Virus record (IMG/VR): IMGVR_UViG_3300036850_000081
Location: 1 to 41,338 of that record
Strand: one strand, 5' to 3'
Origin: a virus
DNA: 41,338 nt
Part shown: positions 37,680 through 41,338 of the stretch, piece after piece
How positions within the stretch are numbered: the first letter of the stretch is position 1
Layout of the letters: every line of letters starts with the position of its first letter
Made by a program: the position numbers and the translations under genes
Notes under the pieces: model-generated
Told to the model about the DNA's origin: nothing
Database searches by the model: none
The model's input: the letters and a program-made list of their open reading frames with translations, nothing else

Positions 37680-37917
37680 CCAGCCCCTGGGACTGGTGAT
37701 TGGCGTGCCGGAGCAGGTCATCACGCTCGACATGCATTACGCGCTCGTCGACGAGCTCGCCAGCCGAGTGCACTGCCTGCAGGCTGAACTCAAGCGTCAT
37801 CGGCTGGCGCTCGAGTGGATCGCCACACGGCACGACGCAAACTCACTGGCGCTGGCGCAGCATGCGCAGGAGACCCTCCGGTCGGGAGTGCTCGTCATGC
37901 GGGAGGGGCCAGCATGA
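37669..37917 (+). CDS. Hypothetical helical protein
   Basis: 82 residues if started at TTG 37669; in-frame GTGs at 37696 and 37705 are alternatives. A long helix (MHYALVDELASRVHCLQAEL, LALAQHAQETLRSGVLVMRE). Overlaps the next gene by ATGA. Not recognised; the start is unclear. Confidence 0.45.
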   Translation: MANDQPLGLVIGVPEQVITLDMHYALVDELASRVHCLQAELKRHRLALEWIATRHDANSLALAQHAQETLRSGVLVMREGPA

Positions 37918-38363
37918 AGCCGCCCGACGACCTGAAGGACTGGTCCAAGAACAACCTGATCCGCGAGGTCCAGCGTCTGCGCGCTGTGATGCGCGAGCAC
38001 ACCGAGCAGGTCAACCCATCGCACTCCGGCGGCGGCGTCGTGGACGTCGCCGGCGACCCTCACGCCAAGGGCGGCGCGCTCATCGACGCCCGCGGCGCCG
38101 TCCTGCTCGACAGCAGCGAGGTCGTCCTCGTGGACACGAAAAAGGACGAGCCGGTCGCGATGATCCTGCGGCTCGCCGGGCGGATCAACTACTCCACCGA
38201 GCGCGCCGACACCGCCTACTTCATCAACACCGACGGCGCCGCCGCCATCGTCAGCGAGATCGTCGGCCTCGCCGCCCGCGCCGGTGGCGCCGACGAGCAT
38301 GGCACCCGCTTCGCGGAGCAGTTCCAAGCCGATCTCAAACGTCGCATGGAGGGGCTGCCGTGA
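37914..38363 (+). CDS. Hypothetical protein of a common actinophage type
   Basis: 149 residues from ATG 37914. A helical N-terminus (LIREVQRLRAVMREHTEQV), a repetitive beta part (GGVVDVAGDPHAKGGALIDA, RGAVLLDSSEVVLVDTKKDE), then AMILRLAGRINYSTERADTA and ADTAYFINTDGAAAIVSEIV. The layout suggests a two-domain protein. Unknown function. Confidence 0.6.
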   Translation: MKPPDDLKDWSKNNLIREVQRLRAVMREHTEQVNPSHSGGGVVDVAGDPHAKGGALIDARGAVLLDSSEVVLVDTKKDEPVAMILRLAGRINYSTERADTAYFINTDGAAAIVSEIVGLAARAGGADEHGTRFAEQFQADLKRRMEGLP

Positions 38364-38557
38364 TGCGGGATTTGGGGCAGCCAGAGGAATGGCCCGTCGA
38401 GTCGGTCCACCTCAACCACCTGGAGGCCATGGGCATCGCCATGGCGCTCTACGCCGAGAAGGGTCGCGATGGCCTGAGCCAGCCGCAGCGCGACGCGCTG
38501 GACAAGATCGAGACTGCGCTAGCCGGGCTGCTCGATCAACTCGGGAGGCCCGCATGA
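38363..38557 (+). CDS. Hypothetical early protein
   Basis: 64 residues from ATG 38363 (GTG 38360 in frame). MRDLGQPEEWPVESVHLNHL followed by helices (DALDKIETALAGLLDQLG). The first bases (GCGGGATTTGGGG) resemble the start region of the gene at 40449. Not recognised. Confidence 0.5.
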   Translation: MRDLGQPEEWPVESVHLNHLEAMGIAMALYAEKGRDGLSQPQRDALDKIETALAGLLDQLGRPA

Positions 38558-38841
38558 CGCGGGATAGGCGAGCGCCAGCCGTTGAGCCTTGGATGCGCGA
38601 TCCAGAACTGTCGCCCTACGAGGAGACCGAACCATTCAACGCGCTGCGCGACCTCCGAGCCGTCGCGCTGGCACAGGAAGCCGAGAACGAGCGGCTGCGC
38701 GAGGCGCTGCGTGAGATCGCCGATCTACCCGAGGCTGTTGACGAAGGGCCTTCCGAGCGCCGCTGGGCGGTCATCGGCTACAGCGCAGTCCGACTCGCCC
38801 GCGATGCGTTGGCTGCTACTGAGCGGACGGACCAGCCATGA
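38554..38841 (+). CDS. Small early protein with junction-type C-terminus
   Basis: 95 residues from ATG 38554; CGGGAGG upstream. Central coiled-coil (LAQEAENERLREALREIADL) and the terminal LAATERTDQP shared with neighbouring genes. The N-terminus MTRDRRAP resembles that at 40237. Function unknown. Confidence 0.6.
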   Translation: MTRDRRAPAVEPWMRDPELSPYEETEPFNALRDLRAVALAQEAENERLREALREIADLPEAVDEGPSERRWAVIGYSAVRLARDALAATERTDQP

Positions 38842-39059
38842 CCGAGTTCGCACGCAAGGGACGGACTTGGGACTTCTGGCCTGAGGACGGCGGGCCGGGC
38901 CTGTACACCCGAGAACCGCAGAAGCGGCTCTATCGGCGGCTTTGCCTGACCTGTGGATTCGTCATCACCGGACTCTACGAGCGCCGTCCGTTCCCCATCG
39001 TGCGGCGCTGCAAGCTGTGCGCGCCCTTGGCTTCTCCTTCGCGGACGGAGCGTTCGTGA
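38838..39059 (+). CDS. Zinc-ribbon micro-protein with junction-type C-terminus
   Basis: 73 residues, ATGA overlap. RRLCLTCGFVITGLYERRPF and VRRCKLCAPL form a C-x2-C ... C-x2-C ribbon. Ends LASPSRTERS, the junction motif. Unknown target. Confidence 0.6.
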   Translation: MTEFARKGRTWDFWPEDGGPGLYTREPQKRLYRRLCLTCGFVITGLYERRPFPIVRRCKLCAPLASPSRTERS

Positions 39060-39280
39060 GGTACGAGGACTTCCCGAAGTGGCCGCCGACGCCGAGCGTT
39101 GATCTGAGCCTGACGGTCGGCCAGGCCATGGTCATCCTCGCCGCACTCGAAGACGACCGCTATCCGCTGAATTGGGGCCGTAACCGCAGGGCCGCGATCC
39201 GGGCGAAGATCCTCGCCGCACTGCCCGAGGATGCGCGCGAGAGGCTGGCTTCTGCTGGGCGGACCGAGGAGACGCCATGA
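39056..39280 (+). CDS. Small early protein with junction-type C-terminus
   Basis: 74 residues from GTG 39056. LTVGQAMVILAALEDDRYPL and WGRNRRAAIRAKILAALPED, ending LASAGRTEETP. Helical; not recognised. Confidence 0.5.
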   Translation: MRYEDFPKWPPTPSVDLSLTVGQAMVILAALEDDRYPLNWGRNRRAAIRAKILAALPEDARERLASAGRTEETP

Positions 39281-39456
39281 CACGGTCGTGGAAGCGCGGC
39301 GCGAAACTACCCAGCAAGTGTCCGCATTGCCGCTCGGCCAAGACGTTCATCTACACGTCCTGGCCCGGTCGCTGCGGCTGCTACGCCTGCTGCCGAACAT
39401 GGGACGCGCTCGACCTGACCGTGTCCACGTCTCTCAAGAACCCGGAGGCAGCGTGA
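39277..39456 (+). CDS. Zinc-ribbon micro-protein
   Basis: 59 residues from ATG 39277 (ATGA overlap; CGAGGAG site about 5 bases upstream). SKCPHCRSAKTFIYTSWPG then RCGCYACCRTWDALDLTV: a C-x2-C ... C-x-C-x2-CC ribbon. Coding is supported by the tight overlaps at both ends. Confidence 0.6.
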   Translation: MTRSWKRGAKLPSKCPHCRSAKTFIYTSWPGRCGCYACCRTWDALDLTVSTSLKNPEAA

Positions 39457-39569
39457 CGACGGCCGAGTTCATCGCCTCATTCGTCGGATCGTCGGTCGCG
39501 TGCTACTGGGTCGGCTACTTCGTCGGGCGGGCTTCTACTAAGCGGACCCATGGGAAGCTGACGGAATGA
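39453..39569 (+). CDS. 38-residue single-pass membrane protein
   Basis: GTG 39453 gives MTTAEFIASFVGSSVACYWV, then GYFVGRASTKRTHGKLTE. One membrane helix with a basic C-terminus. The end corresponds to the junction repeat. Expression inferred from overlaps. Confidence 0.5.
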   Translation: MTTAEFIASFVGSSVACYWVGYFVGRASTKRTHGKLTE

Positions 39570-39784
39570 GCGGCTACGAGAGGTTCCCGGTTGGTCCCTG
39601 CCCGTCATGCGGCGAACCTCTGACGATCCGTCAGGGCGACTCAGTTACGGCGTACATCGACTACGACCCGACGACTGGGAAGCCCCTCGACGTCAGAGTG
39701 GGCTGGTGCCCCCGATGCCAACGCGAGTGGGAGCGAAGGTACGCGATGGCTGCTGGATCGCGGACGACCGGGGGGACGCCATGA
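39566..39784 (+). CDS. Zinc-ribbon micro-protein with junction-type C-terminus
   Basis: 72 residues from ATG 39566. GPCPSCGEPLTIRQGD and GWCPRCQREWERRYAM form a clear C-x2-C ... C-x2-C ribbon around a strand pair. Ends AAGSRTTGGTP (junction motif). Confidence 0.6.
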   Translation: MSGYERFPVGPCPSCGEPLTIRQGDSVTAYIDYDPTTGKPLDVRVGWCPRCQREWERRYAMAAGSRTTGGTP

Positions 39785-39966
39785 CGGCACGCGAGGAAGC
39801 GGCGCAGAAGTGGCCCAAGCCGCCTCTGCCCGCGACGTTGGACGAGGCCGAAGTCGCTTACGTCAACGCCCTGTTCGGCGTCGGGCCGGAGCCGTACACG
39901 CTGGAAGAACTTGACGCGCATCGCCGGGCGTTGGCTGCCGTATCGCGGACCGAGTCCAAGCCATGA
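39781..39966 (+). CDS. Small early protein with junction-type C-terminus
   Basis: 61 residues from ATG 39781. MTAREEAAQKWPKPPLP, EVAYVNALFGVGPEPYTLEE, ending LAAVSRTESKP. Not recognised. Confidence 0.5.
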   Translation: MTAREEAAQKWPKPPLPATLDEAEVAYVNALFGVGPEPYTLEELDAHRRALAAVSRTESKP

Positions 39967-40037
39967 GCTGGCCCGACGTCGCCACGCTCGCGATCGGCGC
40001 CGCGTTCCTCGCGTTCGTCTGGAGGCTTAACCGATGA
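39963..40037 (+). CDS. 24-residue membrane peptide
   Basis: ATG 39963 overlaps the previous stop; the frame is MSWPDVATLAIGAAFLAFVW then RLNR and a TGA that overlaps the next ATG. One hydrophobic helix. Both ends in ATGA overlaps make expression plausible. Confidence 0.4.
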   Translation: MSWPDVATLAIGAAFLAFVWRLNR

Positions 40038-40240
40038 CGCCCGAACGGTGGGACGAGGGGCAGCCAGCGATGATCGACGTGCACCTCGTTTTCGAGCTTG
40101 CCGTCGAGGGCGACGCGGACGCAAAGCGAGTCGGCCAGGAGTTCTGCCGACTCATCAACGACATGCCGCAGATCGGGAACGCGGACTGGATCGCTACGCC
40201 GAGATCGGTGTCGTTCGTCGCAGCGAAGGAGCGGCCATGA
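40034..40240 (+). CDS. Small early protein
   Basis: 68 residues from ATG 40034 after GGAGG. MTPERWDEGQPAMIDVHLVF, then a helix (ADAKRVGQEFCRLINDMP). The N-terminus resembles MTSERRDEQQP at 40693. Not recognised. Confidence 0.5.
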   Translation: MTPERWDEGQPAMIDVHLVFELAVEGDADAKRVGQEFCRLINDMPQIGNADWIATPRSVSFVAAKERP

Positions 40241-40449
40241 CGCGGGATCAGCAGAAGCCAGACCTTGAGGCCGTGGGCATCGGCTTCACGCTCGCGACGG
40301 GCGAGCTGTGGTGCTCGATGACGGCGCTCCAGGCGTACGCCGAGGAACTTCTCGGGGGGCCAGTGATGACCCACGACTTCGCGATCCGCGACACCTGGGA
40401 CGAGCTACGCGACGCGTTCCGGGACCGCGTGAGGGAGGCGAACGCCTGA
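40237..40449 (+). CDS. Small early protein, DUF7736-like
   Basis: 70 residues from ATG 40237; GAAGGAG upstream. GIGFTLATGELWCSMTALQA and EELLGGPVMTHDFAIRD follow a pattern of small phage proteins with a (G)PVxTHxxA motif, sometimes grouped as DUF7736. No known activity. Confidence 0.5.
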   Translation: MTRDQQKPDLEAVGIGFTLATGELWCSMTALQAYAEELLGGPVMTHDFAIRDTWDELRDAFRDRVREANA

Positions 40450-40703
40450 TGGCCGAACAGCGGGATTTGGAGAAGCTGGCCGACGAGGTGTTCTCAGACG
40501 ATTGGGGCACCTTCTGGGTCCCGATGTGGCGCTGCGGCCCCATCGAGGCGATACAGATCGTCGCGCGGATCGAGGGTGCGCCTGAGACTGAGTTCGAGGT
40601 CGGCCAGGTCCGCGCTGACGTCGATTACGTCGACGGTGAGGCGCGAGTCCGCGTCCGCGATGACGGCGCGCTGAAGTTCTGGGAGGTCGTCCATGACGAG
40701 TGA
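40449..40703 (+). CDS. Small early protein
   Basis: 84 residues from ATG 40449 (TGATG overlap). LEKLADEVFSDDWGTFWVPM, then an acidic beta-rich half (VGQVRADVDYVDGEARVRVR). N-terminus MAEQRDLEK shares bases with the gene at 38363. Not recognised. Confidence 0.5.
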   Translation: MAEQRDLEKLADEVFSDDWGTFWVPMWRCGPIEAIQIVARIEGAPETEFEVGQVRADVDYVDGEARVRVRDDGALKFWEVVHDE

Positions 40704-40938
40704 ACGGCGGGACGAGCAGCAGCCCGTGGGTCCGGTCATCACGACTGAGATGTACGGCTATCGCGTCGACACGCTGTATCGCGAGGTCGAGTCGCGCCTG
40801 TCGTCGGAAGCGGCGAAGGCAGCCCACGGCGCGGCGGGATGGATTGCGGACGCGGTGCGCGAGGCGTACCTGCGCGGCTTGCAGGACGGCTTCGCGCAGG
40901 GATCGTTGGCTTCCGTATCGCGGACGGAGAAGCCATGA
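40693..40938 (+). CDS. Small early protein with junction-type C-terminus
   Basis: 81 residues from ATG 40693, overlapping the previous gene by 11 bases. MTSERRDEQQPVGPVI, a helical centre (YREVESRLSSEAAKAAHGAA, ADAVREAYLRGLQDGFAQG) and the ending LASVSRTEKP. Not recognised. Confidence 0.55.
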   Translation: MTSERRDEQQPVGPVITTEMYGYRVDTLYREVESRLSSEAAKAAHGAAGWIADAVREAYLRGLQDGFAQGSLASVSRTEKP

Positions 40939-41195
40939 CCGACTACGCGCGCTACATGGCCCAGCAGGCAAGTGAACGCCGCGAAGCGGAGATCATCGCT
41001 GGGCTTGAGGCCGAGATCGAGCGGCTGCGCGACGAGCGCGATCGGTTGCTCATGGCGCTGAGCGAGGCGCGGCCGTACGTCTTCAACCGCACGCAGGGAA
41101 CGGACTGGCGAGCGGAGACAGCACAGCAAATTCTCGCCAGGGTGGACGCCACGCTAGCTGCCGCAAGGCGGACGACTGAGAGGATCGACCCATGA
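40935..41195 (+). CDS. Coiled-coil protein with junction-type C-terminus
   Basis: 86 residues from ATG 40935 after GGACGGAG. Strong coiled coil (AGLEAEIERLRDERDRLLMA). Ends LAAARRTTERIDP. Not recognised. Confidence 0.55.
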   Translation: MTDYARYMAQQASERREAEIIAGLEAEIERLRDERDRLLMALSEARPYVFNRTQGTDWRAETAQQILARVDATLAAARRTTERIDP

Positions 41196-41338
41196 CCTTT
41201 CAGTTGCTGTTGCGGGCGCTGTGCCTCGTCGTGGGCGTCGTGAGCGTCGCGTGGGGCGTTTCGCATGAGGCGCGATGGCTAGATGACGCTGCGCTGCTCG
41301 CTGGCGGGGCGCTTATCGCGGTCTACGCGCTGTCTGCC
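41192..41338 (+). CDS. Two-helix membrane protein, runs off the right edge
   Basis: 49 codons from ATG 41192: MTFQLLLRALCLVVGVVSVA, WGVSHEARWLDDA, ALLAGGALIAVYALSA. Two hydrophobic helices with a short polar loop. The window ends on a codon boundary. If the molecule is circular, it continues with AHGEKNRR and stops at base 27, giving 57 residues. Confidence 0.55.
   Translation, partial: MTFQLLLRALCLVVGVVSVAWGVSHEARWLDDAALLAGGALIAVYALSA

Larger units (their letters stand above)
38809..41195 (+). repeat. Recurrent gene-junction repeat (eight copies)
   Basis: Copies end at stop codons 38841, 39059, 39280, 39569, 39784, 39966, 40938 and 41195. Each is about 30-40 bases, with the shape TTGGCTGCY, a short variable part, TCGCGGACGGAG, a few bases, then usually CCATGA. 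It encodes an LA-A/S-x-x-RT C-terminus of the upstream gene and supplies the GGAG-type ribosome site and start of the next gene. Confidence 0.7.

Noticed and set aside
1-41338. tRNA genes or a tRNA-derived attachment site
   Set aside because: I saw no cloverleaf or tRNA 3' end with the expected invariant bases. A tRNA search program would settle this.
1-41338. Terminal direct repeats
   Set aside because: The first and last few dozen bases show no shared sequence.

Overview
The window is a compact, GC-rich (roughly 70% by eye) tailed-phage genome. It carries a tail sheath, so it is a contractile-tailed (myovirus-type) phage, and it is probably temperate: it has a tyrosine recombinase, a divergent pair of XRE-type regulators and an excisionase-like protein. 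High GC, frequent GTG starts, overlapping ATGA/GTGA junctions and protein styles seen in phages of high-GC Gram-positive bacteria point to an actinobacterial host; I cannot name the host. The last gene runs off the right edge and is continued in frame by the first 27 bases of the window, so the 41,338 bases are probably one complete, circularly closed genome opened just upstream of the terminase genes.

Layout. 1-11451: packaging and head genes (small and large terminase, an Acb2-like anti-CBASS sponge candidate, portal, repeat-bearing fibre-like structural proteins, prohead protease, major capsid protein, head-tail connector). 10702-13863: fibre-like protein, a large beta-helix spike and a tiny membrane protein. 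13902-14716: a possible recombinase core site, a structured leader and the tyrosine recombinase, unusually placed inside the structural module. 14788-26781: neck, tail terminator, sheath, tube, tail-assembly chaperone pair with a -1 frameshift site, tape measure, LysM protein, baseplate hub with lytic domains, baseplate wedge proteins, an interrupted HNH gene, and a collar-type fibre. 26801-30141: lysis and signalling block (holin-like protein, winged-helix-like protein, membrane-tethered response-regulator receiver, membrane-anchored collagen-like protein, lipoprotein amidase, small membrane and acidic peptides), closed by a strong bidirectional terminator at 30181-30212.

30229-31710 is the lysogeny region: a minus-strand lipoprotein, a minus-strand XRE repressor and a divergent XRE regulator, with inverted repeats and a 12-bp iterated repeat between the regulators. 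31711-41338 is the rightward early region: replication-initiator and helicase-loader-like proteins, a VRR-NUC nuclease, zinc-finger micro-proteins, an excisionase-like protein, and a long run of very small genes whose ends share a repeated junction sequence. Apart from the lysogeny genes everything reads rightward, so if the genome is circular the early region feeds directly into the terminase and late genes.

Most notable: (i) two copies of a 52-nt leader, one before the recombinase and one, on the opposite strand, before the lipoprotein, with the same hairpin geometry, two compensatory base-pair changes and the same Shine-Dalgarno-sequestering hairpin; (ii) an Acb2-like gene between terminase and portal; (iii) a receiver domain fused to a transmembrane helix in the lysis block; (iv) repeated gene-junction sequences in the right arm. 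Frame breaks at about 4848, 23459 and 23795, and a missing start codon for the baseplate J protein, may be real decay or assembly errors.
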